From Actinomadura sp. J1-007 (lineage in GTDB: Bacteria; Actinomycetota; Actinomycetes; Streptosporangiales; Streptosporangiaceae), in the NCBI RefSeq assembly GCF_009793335.1, contig NZ_WING01000001.1, positions 992,001 to 1,056,000 of the forward strand: a DNA stretch of 64,000 nucleotides. The letters run 5' to 3'. The position numbers and the translations under genes were made by a program. The first letter of the stretch is position 1; the number at the start of each line of letters is the position of its first letter. The notes under the pieces were generated by a model. It saw nothing but the letters and a program-made list of their open reading frames with translations. It did not search any database and was not told where the DNA came from. This document shows positions 41,651 to 49,629 of this stretch, one piece after another.

Positions 41651-42772
41651 TCAGCCCGTATCGGCCACGAGCGGGTCCGGGCCCGCGGGCGGCGCGGGCG
41701 CCGGCACGCCCCCGCCCTCGGCGCCGAGCGCCTCGGTCACGTCGCGTACCAGGTCATCGGCGTCTTCCAGCCCGATCGAGAACCGGACGGCGTCCCCGGC
41801 CGCGGAGGCGGCGTGCTCGGCCCGGGTGCGCGTCCCGCTCGGGACGGGCCCGCCGGGGCCGGTCACGGCGGCGGCCAGCCGCAGCGCCTCGGCGAACGCG
41901 AGGCCCGCCTCGCGGCCGCCGTGCGGGACGACCGTGACGGACGCGCCGAACCGCGTGCCCTCGGGCCCCGCGTCGAACAGCTCCCGGGCCAGCGCGTGCC
42001 CCGGGTGGCCGGGCAGTCCCGGGTAGTGGACGGCCCGTACGGCGGGGTGCCGGGCGAGGGAGGCGGCGAACATGCTGGCGGTGTCGCACTGGCGGCGCAC
42101 CCGCAGCGGCAGCGTCTCCAGGCCCCGGCGCAGCGCGGACGCCTCGGCGGGCGCGAGGGCGGAGCCGGTCGCCGCGCCCGCCAGGCGGACCTCGGCGACC
42201 AGGTGCGCGGCGCCCACGACGGCGCCCCCGGCCGCCTCGCCGCAGCCGCCGATGGACGACGCGTCGGCGTGCACGACCAGGTCGGCGCCGTGCTCCAGCG
42301 GGCGGCACACCACCGGCGTCGCGCGGGTCGAGTCGACGGCGAGCAGCGCCCCCGCCTCGCGGGCGATCCCGGCGAGCAGCGGCAGGTCGGCGACGGCGAG
42401 GCCGGGCCCGCCGAGCGCCTCGGCCCACACCAGGCGGGTCCGCGGCCGGATCGCGGCGCGCACCGCCGCCGGGTCGGCCATGTCGGCGAACGTGGTCTCC
42501 ACGCCGAACCGCGCCAGCGGCCCGGCCAGCAGCCCGCGCGTCCCGGCGGAGACGGCGGCGGGCGCGACCACGTGCGCGCCCGCACCGGTGAAGGCCAGCA
42601 GGACGGCGGTGACGGCGGCCATGCCGGAGGCGAACGCCTCGCCCTCGACGGGCTCGCTCAGCCTGAACCCCTCCAGCGAGGCGATGCCCTGCGCGAACGC
42701 GTCCGGCGGCAGATGGACGGCGCGGGTGTTCTCGCCCCGCCCGCGGTTGTCTCTACGCATCGCGCACAGCAT
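41651..42772 (-). CDS. Cystathionine gamma-synthase/lyase-like protein lacking the PLP lysine
   Basis: 373 residues (ATG 42772; ATG 42760 also possible). Fold-type I family landmarks are present: NTRAVHLPPD, FASGMAAVTAVLLAF, VVAPAAVSAGTRGLL, AVDSTRATPVVCRPLEHGADLVVH, VHYPGLPGHPGHALA and FSIGLEDADDLVRDV. The motif that carries the Schiff-base lysine in the family (H-S-A-T-K-Y-L-G-G-H) reads H-A-D-A-S-S-I-G-G-C here, so the lysine is Ser and PLP cannot be bound covalently in the normal way. The frame is intact, so this is not a sequencing frameshift. Probably a pseudoenzyme. Lies 2 bp downstream of gpsA. Confidence 0.85.
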   Translation of the reverse strand: MLCAMRRDNRGRGENTRAVHLPPDAFAQGIASLEGFRLSEPVEGEAFASGMAAVTAVLLAFTGAGAHVVAPAAVSAGTRGLLAGPLARFGVETTFADMADPAAVRAAIRPRTRLVWAEALGGPGLAVADLPLLAGIAREAGALLAVDSTRATPVVCRPLEHGADLVVHADASSIGGCGEAAGGAVVGAAHLVAEVRLAGAATGSALAPAEASALRRGLETLPLRVRRQCDTASMFAASLARHPAVRAVHYPGLPGHPGHALARELFDAGPEGTRFGASVTVVPHGGREAGLAFAEALRLAAAVTGPGGPVPSGTRTRAEHAASAAGDAVRFSIGLEDADDLVRDVTEALGAEGGGVPAPAPPAGPDPLVADTG

Positions 42773-42773
42773 G

Positions 42774-43784
42774 TCACACGCCGTAGCGCTCCGGTTTCGG
42801 AGAGCGGGAGATGAGCGAGATCGCCGCGTCCTTGATGGGCATGCCGTGGTAGAGCACCGCGGAGACGGCCTCGGCGATGGGCATCTCGACGTTGTGCTTG
42901 CGGGCCAGCTCCATGACCGCCTCGGAGGACTTGACCCCCTCGGCGGTCTGCTTGGTCACCGCGATGACCTGGTCGAGGGTCATGCCGCGGCCGAGGTTCT
43001 CGCCGAACGTCCGGTTGCGCGACAGCGGCGACATGCAGGTGCCGACCAGGTCGCCCATCCCGGCGAGGCCCGCGAAGGTGTGCTCGTCGGCGCCGAGCGC
43101 GGCGCCGAGCCGGGCGATCTCGGCGAGGCCGCGGGTCATCAGCAGCGCCTGGGTGCTGGCGCCGAACCCGAGCCCGACCGACATGCCGACGCAGAGCGCC
43201 ACGATGTTCTTGACCGCGCCGCCCAGCTCGCAGCCGATCACGTCGGTGCTGGTGTAGACGCGGAAGTACGGGGTCATGGTGGCGGCCTGGAGCCGCTGGG
43301 CGACCCGTTCGTCGGAGCAGGCGGCGACGGCCGCGCCGGGCTGGCCGGTCGCGACCTCGCGGGCGAGGTTCGGGCCGCAGAACACCGCGACCCGCTCCTG
43401 CGGGACGTCGGCCACCTCGCGGATCACCTCCGACATCCGGCGGGTGGTGCCGAGCTCGACGCCCTTCATCAGGCTGACCAGCACCGCGCCCGGCGGCAGC
43501 AGCGGCAGCCAGGCCGAGAGGTTCTCGCGCAGCGACTGCGCGGGGACGGCGAGCGCGACGAAGTCGGCGCCCGCCAGGGCGGCGGCGGGGTCGAGCGTGG
43601 CGCGCAGCCCCTCGGGCAGCGCGATGCCGGGCAGGTAGTCGGAGTTCTCGTGCCGTTCGTTGATGGCCTCGACGACGTCGGCGCGCCGTCCCCACACGGT
43701 GACCTCGCCGCCGGCGTCGCACAGCAGCTTGGCCATCGTGGTGCCCCAGGACCCGGCGCCCATCACGGCCGTACGGAACGTCAC
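42774..43784 (-). CDS. gpsA: Glycerol-3-phosphate dehydrogenase [NAD(P)+]
   Basis: 336 residues; makes sn-glycerol-3-phosphate from DHAP for phospholipid synthesis. Cofactor motif VMGAGSWGTTMAKLL, FCGPNLAREVA, catalytic Lys in ELGGAVKNIVALCVG, GLAGMGDLVGTCMSPLSRNRTFG and the C-terminal MPIAEAVSAVLYHG are all present. GTG 43784 overlaps the stop of the acyltransferase gene (GTGA), coupling G3P synthesis to its acylation. Confidence 0.95.
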   Translation of the reverse strand: MTFRTAVMGAGSWGTTMAKLLCDAGGEVTVWGRRADVVEAINERHENSDYLPGIALPEGLRATLDPAAALAGADFVALAVPAQSLRENLSAWLPLLPPGAVLVSLMKGVELGTTRRMSEVIREVADVPQERVAVFCGPNLAREVATGQPGAAVAACSDERVAQRLQAATMTPYFRVYTSTDVIGCELGGAVKNIVALCVGMSVGLGFGASTQALLMTRGLAEIARLGAALGADEHTFAGLAGMGDLVGTCMSPLSRNRTFGENLGRGMTLDQVIAVTKQTAEGVKSSEAVMELARKHNVEMPIAEAVSAVLYHGMPIKDAAISLISRSPKPERYGV

Positions 43785-44728
43785 GAGGCCGCACCGCCCT
43801 TCGCCGCGCCGCCCGGCCCTCCGGCGCGCTCGTCGCCTCCGGGCGCCGCCGCGTCGGCGGCGGCGGAGACCTCGCTGTCGGGCCGCGCCACCTCGGCGGC
43901 TCCGGCCTGGTCGGGCGCGGGGCGCGGCTCCGGCGCGGCCGGCCCGGCCCCGGCCGCGGCGCGCGCGTCGGCGGCGCGGCGGCGCTCCTCCAGGACCTTG
44001 TGGTGGTCGTACAGCTCGGCGGGCGGCTCGGCGCCGCGCAGCTCGCCCAGCAGGGCGGCGATCCGCCGCATGATCTCGTCGGTCGCCGCGCGCAGCGTCT
44101 CCTTGGTGAGCGGCTCCCCCGCGTACGCGGACAGGTCGATCGGCGGGCCCGCGATCACCCGCATGGTCTTGCGCGGGAACGGGTGGAAGCCCTTCTTCAG
44201 GCTGCCCGCGAGCCCCCGCCGCTCGCCTTTGCGGTAGGGCAGCAGCTCGTGCGCGCCCCAGCTCGCCACCGGGACGACGGCCGCGCCGGTCTTCAGGGCC
44301 ATCCGCGCCACGCCCGTCTGGCCGGTCATCGGCCACAGCTCGGGGTCGCGGGTGCAGCTCCCCTCCGGGTAGAACATCAGGCACTCGCCGTCGAGCAGGG
44401 CCCGCTCGGCGTCGCGCAGCGCGAGGCCGGCGTCGGCGCGGTCGCGGTAGACGGGGATCTGCCCGGTGCCGCGCAGCACCGCCTTGAGCAACGGGACGTC
44501 GAACAGCGTGGACTTGGCGAGGTACACCGGGTAGCGGCCCGCCTCGTACACGAAGTGGGCGAGGGCGAGGGGGTCGGACTCGGAGATATGGTTGGCGGCG
44601 ATGATCACGCCGCCCGTCCCGGGCACGTTCCCCCGGCCGCGCCAGTCCCGCTTCAGCAGCCCGTACAGCAGCGGTCGCAGGATGACGATCGTGAGCTTGC
44701 GCCAGGCCGGTGAGTACCCGTGGCCCAT
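43781..44728 (-). CDS. 1-acylglycerol-3-phosphate acyltransferase family protein (PlsC type)
   Basis: 315 residues. Catalytic NHISESD (H-x4-D), a second block YLAKSTLFDVPLLKAVLRGTGQIPVYRD, and FYPEGSCTRD (the EGT-like acyl-acceptor motif), then GVARMALKTGAAVVPVASWG. The last 80 residues are a disordered Ala/Pro/Glu tail (AEPPAELYDHHKVLEERRRAADARAAAGAG...), longer than in typical PlsC. It acylates lysophosphatidate or a related lipid at the membrane. ATG 44728 with GGAGAGGGG; gpsA overlaps its stop. Divergent from cofC by 85 bp. Confidence 0.93.
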   Translation of the reverse strand: MGHGYSPAWRKLTIVILRPLLYGLLKRDWRGRGNVPGTGGVIIAANHISESDPLALAHFVYEAGRYPVYLAKSTLFDVPLLKAVLRGTGQIPVYRDRADAGLALRDAERALLDGECLMFYPEGSCTRDPELWPMTGQTGVARMALKTGAAVVPVASWGAHELLPYRKGERRGLAGSLKKGFHPFPRKTMRVIAGPPIDLSAYAGEPLTKETLRAATDEIMRRIAALLGELRGAEPPAELYDHHKVLEERRRAADARAAAGAGPAAPEPRPAPDQAGAAEVARPDSEVSAAADAAAPGGDERAGGPGGAAKGGAAS

Positions 44729-44813
44729 GACCCGCCCCTCTCCTGTCCGTACTCCACGTGAACGTGGGGTGTCCTCAAGTGTCGCGGTTGCGCGCGCATA
44801 GTGTCGAGTTGCC

Positions 44814-45485
44814 ATGTCTACAGCAGGGGGCGGCGCGCCCCATCTCCAGTGGTCGCTCGTGGTGCCGGTCAAGGTGCTCGCACGGGCGAAGACCCGCATG
44901 TCCGGGGCCGCCGGGCCGCACCGCGAGGCGCTCGCGCTCGCGGTGGCGGCCGACACGGTCGCCGCGGCGCTGCGCTGCGACCGCGTCCGCGATGTGATAG
45001 TGGTCACCGACGATCCCCTTCCCGCCGCCGAGCTGGCCGCCCTGGGCGCGCGCGTGGTCCCGGACGAGCCGGACTCCGGCCTCAACCCGGCCCTGGTGTA
45101 CGGGGCGGGCCGCGGCCGGGAGCTGGCTCCGGACGCGGGCGTGGGCGCCCTGTCGGCGGACCTTCCCGCGCTGCGCCCGGCGGAGCTGCGCCGCGTGCTG
45201 GACGCCGCGGCGGGCGCGCCCGAGGCGTTCGTGCCCGACGCGGTCGGCGTCGGGACGACCCTCTACACCGCGCGGCCGGGCGTCCCGTTCTCCCCCGCGT
45301 TCGGCGGCGACTCGCGGACCGCGCACCGTGCGCGCGGCGCCCGCGAGCTTTCGCTCGGCGATATCGACAGCGTACGCCGCGATGTGGACACTCTGGACGA
45401 TCTGAAGGCGGCGCTGGCGCTCGGGACCGGTCCGCGCACGGCGGCGGTGGCGTCCCTGCTGCCCGCGCTGGCCGCCCCCGCCTGA
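44814..45485 (+). CDS. cofC: 2-phospho-L-lactate / phosphoenolpyruvate guanylyltransferase (coenzyme F420 synthesis)
   Basis: 223 residues. MobA-like nucleotidyltransferase: VVPVKVLARAKTRM (substrate loop), DVIVVTDDPLPAAELAALGARVVPDE, LNPALVYGAGR, VGALSADLPALRPAEL (metal Asp) and FVPDAVGVGTTLYTA followed by FGGDSRTAHRARGA. Actinobacterial CofC (FbiD) joins GTP to phosphoenolpyruvate in the first step of F420 side-chain assembly. Monocistronic; it sits between the acyltransferase gene and a small cold-shock-like protein as in other actinomycetes. Confidence 0.94.
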   Translation: MSTAGGGAPHLQWSLVVPVKVLARAKTRMSGAAGPHREALALAVAADTVAAALRCDRVRDVIVVTDDPLPAAELAALGARVVPDEPDSGLNPALVYGAGRGRELAPDAGVGALSADLPALRPAELRRVLDAAAGAPEAFVPDAVGVGTTLYTARPGVPFSPAFGGDSRTAHRARGARELSLGDIDSVRRDVDTLDDLKAALALGTGPRTAAVASLLPALAAPA

Positions 45486-45595
45486 GGCCGCGCGGTCCGA
45501 GGACGGGACGGCGGACCGGGCTCCGGACGGGGCGGCGGGCCGGGCTGTGGGCCGGGGCCTGCGGGGGCCCGGCCCGACGGGCGTAGGCTGCGGCC

Positions 45596-45802
45596 ATGCA
45601 GGCGACTGTGCGGGATTACGACGCCGCGACGCGCTCGGGGAGCGTGCTGCTGGACGACGGATCGGAGCTGGCCTTCGACGGAGACGCCTTCGCCGCGGGC
45701 GGCCTGCGGATGCTGAGGCTCGGCCAGCGGGTGAACCTCGCGACGGACGGGGAGCGGGTGACGGCCATCACGCTGTCGACGTTCCCGTTGCCTTCCCCTT
45801 AA
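45596..45802 (+). CDS. Small cold-shock/OB-fold-like protein
   Basis: 68 residues, ATVRDYDAATRSGSVLLDDGSELAFDGDAF and LRMLRLGQRVNLATDGERVTAI. The five-strand pattern and the DYDAATRSGSVLLDDG turn mimic cold-shock proteins, but the aromatic RNP1/RNP2 residues (KGFGFI, VFVHF) are absent, so nucleic-acid binding is doubtful. A conserved neighbour of cofC and hup in actinomycetes. Convergent with hup; a shared terminator lies between. Confidence 0.85.
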   Translation: MQATVRDYDAATRSGSVLLDDGSELAFDGDAFAAGGLRMLRLGQRVNLATDGERVTAITLSTFPLPSP

Positions 45803-45831
45803 CGTCCGCCGTGGAAAAGTACCCGTACAAG

Positions 45832-45877
45832 CGGCAGCGCCCGGAACCGTTTTTCGGAACGGTCCCGGGCGCTGCCG
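45832..45877 (-). terminator. hup terminator
   Basis: Very long hairpin: CGGCAGCGCCCGG / CCGGGCGCTGCCG (13-bp stem) with inner ACCGTT / GGAACGGT pairing around TTTC. It lies just past the hup stop and also opposes the cold-shock-like gene. Confidence 0.9.
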
Positions 45878-45885
45878 ATGTGCGA

Positions 45886-46164
45886 TTACTTCTTTCCTGC
45901 GACCAGATTCTTGAAGTCCGCGCCGGCCTTGAACTTCGGCACGGACGTCGCGGGAACCTGGATGGTCTTGCCCGTTGCGGGGTTACGGGCCGTACGGGCA
46001 GGCCGGTCGGCCTTCTCGAACGAACCGAACCCGGTGATCGCCACCTTGTCGCCCTTGGCGACCGCGGTCTGGATCGTCTCCAGGATCGCGTCGACGGCCT
46101 CGGCTGCGGCCTTCTTGCTGCCCAGCCGGTCAGAGATGGCGTCGACCAGCTCACGCTTGTTCAT
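45886..46164 (-). CDS. hup: DNA-binding protein HU
   Basis: 92 residues, the standard short HU: NKRELVDAISDRLGSKKAAAEAVDAIL, AITGFGSFEKADRPARTARNPATGKTI (the DNA-embracing arm with conserved Pro) and FKAGADFKNLVAG. It lacks the Lys/Ala-rich tail of mycobacterial HupB, so it is of HupA type. Preceded by GAGGAG; upstream of it lies a short AT-richer promoter area before the 77-residue gene. Confidence 0.96.
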   Translation of the reverse strand: MNKRELVDAISDRLGSKKAAAEAVDAILETIQTAVAKGDKVAITGFGSFEKADRPARTARNPATGKTIQVPATSVPKFKAGADFKNLVAGKK

Positions 46165-46321
46165 GGGTTACTCCTCTAGTTCCCCCCTTGCCCGAACGAA
46201 ACTAAGGGACCCTCCGCAAGGACACAATCACCTGCACGCAAGAGTTGCCGTGTCGCTGGCGTTTATGTCGGTCTCGCCCCCGTCTCGCCGGGCAGCCGGA
46301 CCAGATCCGGCCACCCGCACG

Positions 46322-46555
46322 TTATCGGGAGCCGGCGCCGTCGCGGAAATCGGCCAGGAACGCGTCGAGCCTGCGAGCGGCCAGGGCGGAGTCCCGTTTG
46401 GCCAGGTCGGTGATGGCCAGGAGGTGCCGGATGAGCCGCTGCCGGGTCTCGGGCGGCAGCGGCGCGACGAGCCGATGGGCGTCCCGCAACCGCTCCGCCA
46501 TACGGGTCAGCTCCGGGTCGTCCCAGTCCGGTCCGGTCCATGGGACCGTGCTCAA
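46322..46555 (-). CDS. Small helical protein of unknown function (77 residues)
   Basis: Frame is open from a TTG at 46555 (GGGGGG upstream); no ATG or GTG is available in the N-terminal part. The sequence STVPWTGPDWDDPELTRMAERLRDAH, LPPETRQRLIRHLLAITDLAKR, ALAARRLDAFLADFRDG predicts two or three amphipathic helices. Not recognised, but similar helical hypotheticals are common in actinomycetes. In the leuD-hup gap and in the same direction as hup. Confidence 0.55.
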   Translation of the reverse strand: MSTVPWTGPDWDDPELTRMAERLRDAHRLVAPLPPETRQRLIRHLLAITDLAKRDSALAARRLDAFLADFRDGAGSR

Positions 46556-46725
46556 TTGGAGCCCCCCAACGGTACGAGCGTGTCTCCGCAGTGTGAATTG
46601 TCCTCGGTGCGGAGGCACGCCCGTACCACCGGGGTCCGTTTCCGGACGTCCGGCCCTGTTCGGCGGGTCGCGCCGCGCGCCGCGACCCGCGCGCACGGCG
46701 GGCGGCGGGCGGCGCGGCGCGGTGC

Positions 46726-47313
46726 TCAGGCGGTGGCGGGGAGCCAGCCGGGGCGGGCCTGCTCGAACTCGGCGATCCCGTCGGCGTGGCGCAGGGTCAG
46801 GCCGATGTCGTCCAGGCCCTCCATGAGCCGCCAGCGGGTGTAGTCGTCGATCTCGAACGGCGCGACGAGGTCCCCGGCGCGCACCTCGCGCCGGTCGAGG
46901 TCGACGGTGATCTCGGCCTTCGGGTCCTTCTCGGCCCGGTCCTGGAGGGCCTCGACGGTCTCGGCGGGCAGGACGACCGGCAGCAGCCCCATCTTGGTGG
47001 AGTTGTTGCGGAAGATGTCGCCGAAGCGCGGCGCGATCACGACGCGGAACCCGTACTGCTGGAGGGCCCAGACGGCGTGCTCGCGGGACGAGCCGGTGCC
47101 GAAGTCGGGCCCGGCGACCAGGATGCCCGCGCCGTCGTACTCGGGCTGGTTGAGCACGAAGCCGGGGTCCTCGCGCCAGGCGGAGAACAGCCCCTTGTCG
47201 AACCCGGTGCGGCTGACCTGCTTGAGCCAGACGGCCGGGATGATCTGGTCGGTGTCGACGTTGCTGCGGCGCAGCGGCACCGCGCGCCCCGTGTAGGTGG
47301 TGAACGCTTCCAT
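46726..47313 (-). CDS. leuD: 3-isopropylmalate dehydratase small subunit
   Basis: 195 residues from ATG 47313 (a TTG at 47322 is also possible). LeuD swivelling domain: [46 protein letters not shown] (the mobile catalytic loop), [17 protein letters not shown]. Forms the isopropylmalate isomerase with LeuC for leucine synthesis. Directly downstream of leuC (15-bp gap), same operon, controlled by the divergent NdgR. Confidence 0.95.
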   Translation of the reverse strand: MEAFTTYTGRAVPLRRSNVDTDQIIPAVWLKQVSRTGFDKGLFSAWREDPGFVLNQPEYDGAGILVAGPDFGTGSSREHAVWALQQYGFRVVIAPRFGDIFRNNSTKMGLLPVVLPAETVEALQDRAEKDPKAEITVDLDRREVRAGDLVAPFEIDDYTRWRLMEGLDDIGLTLRHADGIAEFEQARPGWLPATA

Positions 47314-47328
47314 GGTCGGCAAATCCCT

Positions 47329-48726
47329 CTACAGGTCGGCGGGGGCGGTCAGACGCCCCGTGACGGCGGTGGCGGCGGCGACGGCGGGCGACACCAGGTG
47401 GGTCCGCCCGCCCGGTCCCTGCCGTCCCTCGAAGTTGCGGTTGGACGTCGAGGCGCTGCGCTCGCCCGGGGTGAGCTTGTCGGGGTTCATCGCCAGGCAC
47501 ATCGAGCAGCCCGCCTCGCGCCACTCGGCGCCGGAGGCGGAGATGACCTCGTCCAGGCCCTCCTCCTCGGCCCGCTTCTTGACCTCCATCGAGCCCGGGA
47601 CGACCAGCATCCGGACGCCGTCCGCGACCTTGCGGCCCTTCAGCACGCCCGCGACGGCGCGCAGGTCCTCGATGCGGCCGTTGGTGCAGGAGCCGACGAA
47701 CACGGTGTCGACGGCGACCTCGCGCAGCGGCGTGCCGGCGGTCAGGCCCATGTACGCCAGGGCGTTCTCGGCGGCCTGGCGGGCGGTCGGGTCGGCGAAC
47801 GAGGCCGGGTCGGGCACGGAGTCGCCGAGCGGCAGGCCCTGGCCGGGGTTGGTGCCCCAGGTGACGAACGGGGTCAGCTCGGCCGCGTCGATCACGACCT
47901 CCCGGTCGAAGACCGCGTCGTCGTCGGTGCGCAGCGAGGTCCAGTACTCGACGGCCTGGTCCCACTCCGCGCCCTCGGGGGCGTGCGGGCGGCCCTTGAG
48001 GTACTCGAACGTCGTCTCGTCCGGGGCGATCATGCCCGCGCGGGCGCCGGCCTCGATGGACATGTTGCAGACCGTCATGCGGCCCTCCATCGACAGCGAG
48101 CGGATCGCCTCGCCGCGGTACTCCACGATGTGGCCCTGGCCGCCGCCGGTGCCGATCCTGGCGATGATCGCCAGGATGAGGTCCTTGGCGGTGACGCCCT
48201 CGGGCAGCGCGCCGTCCACGGTCACGGCCATGGTCTTCGGGCGGATCTGCGGCAGCGTCTGGGTGGCGAGGACGTGCTCGACCTCGCTCGTCCCGATGCC
48301 GAACGCGAGGGCGCCGAACGCGCCGTGCGTGGAGGTGTGCGAGTCGCCGCACACCACGGTCATGCCGGGCTGGGTCAGCCCGAGCTGCGGGCCGATGACG
48401 TGGACGATGCCCTGCCCGGCGTCGCCCATCGGGTGCAGCCTGATCCCGAACTCGGCGCAGTTCTTGCGCAGCGTCTCGACCTGGGTGCGCGACACCGGGT
48501 CGGCGATCGGCTTGAGCAGGTCGGTCGTCGGGACGTTGTGGTCCTCGGTCGCGATCGTCAGGTCGGGGCGCCGGACCGGGCGGCCCGCCATCCGCAGGCC
48601 GTCGAACGCCTGCGGGCTGGTCACCTCGTGGACCAGGTGCAGGTCGATGTAGAGCAGGTCCGGTTCACCCTCGGCACGTCGTACGACGTGCGCGTCGTAC
48701 ACCTTCTCGGCCATCGTGCGGCCCAT
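47329..48726 (-). CDS. leuC: 3-isopropylmalate dehydratase large subunit
   Basis: 465 residues, aconitase-superfamily Fe-S enzyme. Signatures: [40 protein letters not shown], the 4Fe-4S ligands in [13 protein letters not shown] and [13 protein letters not shown], and [17 protein letters not shown]. Second enzyme of leucine synthesis with LeuD. Starts 100 bp from the ndgR start, on the opposite strand. Confidence 0.96.
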   Translation of the reverse strand: MGRTMAEKVYDAHVVRRAEGEPDLLYIDLHLVHEVTSPQAFDGLRMAGRPVRRPDLTIATEDHNVPTTDLLKPIADPVSRTQVETLRKNCAEFGIRLHPMGDAGQGIVHVIGPQLGLTQPGMTVVCGDSHTSTHGAFGALAFGIGTSEVEHVLATQTLPQIRPKTMAVTVDGALPEGVTAKDLILAIIARIGTGGGQGHIVEYRGEAIRSLSMEGRMTVCNMSIEAGARAGMIAPDETTFEYLKGRPHAPEGAEWDQAVEYWTSLRTDDDAVFDREVVIDAAELTPFVTWGTNPGQGLPLGDSVPDPASFADPTARQAAENALAYMGLTAGTPLREVAVDTVFVGSCTNGRIEDLRAVAGVLKGRKVADGVRMLVVPGSMEVKKRAEEEGLDEVISASGAEWREAGCSMCLAMNPDKLTPGERSASTSNRNFEGRQGPGGRTHLVSPAVAAATAVTGRLTAPADL

Positions 48727-48826
48727 CGCTCCACCTCACCTGTGTCGTCTCCGGCGCGCCGGTGCGCCGTAGTGGTCCCGGTCACCTCGACTTGCATCTC
48801 ATATGACGAGACGGCAATATCAAGAC
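48727..48826. promoter_or_regulatory. Divergent leuC-ndgR promoter region
   Basis: The 100-bp gap between the two divergent starts is AT-richer than its surroundings. It carries ATCTCATATGACGAGACGG, where TCTCAT and ATG-ACGAGA form an imperfect inverted repeat, a reasonable NdgR site by position (NdgR regulates leuCD and itself in Streptomyces). Confidence 0.5.
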
Positions 48827-49546
48827 ATGGACAACTCTAGCGGAGTCGGCGTACTTGACAAAGCGGTTCTGGTCCTGAACGCGCTGGAAGCCGGTCCGGC
48901 CTCCCTCGCCCAGCTCGTCCAGACCACCGGCCTCGCCCGCCCGACCGCCCACCGGCTCGCCGTCGCGCTGGAGCACCACCGCCTCGTCCACCGCGACACG
49001 CAGGGCCGGTTCATCCTCGGCCCGCGCCTCGCCGAGCTCGCCGTCGCCGCGGGCGAGGACCGCCTCCTCGCCATCGCCCAGCCGATCCTGGCGCAGCTCC
49101 GCGACCTGACGGGCGAGAGCGCGTCGCTGTTCCGCCGCCAGGGCGACGTGCGCGTCTGCGTCGCCGCCGCCGAGCGGACGAGCGGCCTGCGCGACACCAT
49201 CCCGGTCGGGGCGGCGCTGCCCATGACCGCCGGTTCGGCCGCCCAGATCCTGCTCGCCTGGGAGGAGCCCGACCGCATGCACCGCGGCCTGCGCGGGGCG
49301 AAGTTCGAGGCCACGACGCTGGCGTCGGTCCGCCGCCGCGGCTGGGCGCAGAGCGTCGGCGAGCGCGAGCAGGGCGTCGGCTCGGTCAGCTCGCCCATCC
49401 GTGGCGCCGGCGGCAGGGTGATCGCCGCGGTCTCGGTGTCCGGCCCGCTGGAACGCCTGACCCGCTCCCCCGGCCGCCTCCACGCGGGACCGGTCATGGC
49501 CGCCGCCGAGAAGATCAGCGAGTCGATGCGCCGCACCTCGTCCTGA
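48827..49546 (+). CDS. ndgR: NdgR/AreB-type IclR regulator of leucine synthesis
   Basis: 239 residues from ATG 48827; the start MDNSSGVGVLDKAVLVLNAL is the conserved NdgR N-terminus, so the earlier ATG at 48803 is rejected. HTH: LAQLVQTTGLARPTAHRLAVALEHHRLV; effector domain QGRFILGPRLAELAVAAGEDRLLAIAQPIL, with IPVGAALPMTAGSAAQILLAW. In Streptomyces NdgR activates leuCD and other amino-acid genes and influences antibiotic production. Divergent from leuC. Confidence 0.94.
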   Translation: MDNSSGVGVLDKAVLVLNALEAGPASLAQLVQTTGLARPTAHRLAVALEHHRLVHRDTQGRFILGPRLAELAVAAGEDRLLAIAQPILAQLRDLTGESASLFRRQGDVRVCVAAAERTSGLRDTIPVGAALPMTAGSAAQILLAWEEPDRMHRGLRGAKFEATTLASVRRRGWAQSVGEREQGVGSVSSPIRGAGGRVIAAVSVSGPLERLTRSPGRLHAGPVMAAAEKISESMRRTSS

Positions 49547-49629
49547 GCCCTCCCCGCCCCCTGCCTGACCCCTCCGAGTTCCCTCCCGGCCGAGGGGTCG
49601 GCCCGGTCGCGGGTGGAGAGGATGACCAC

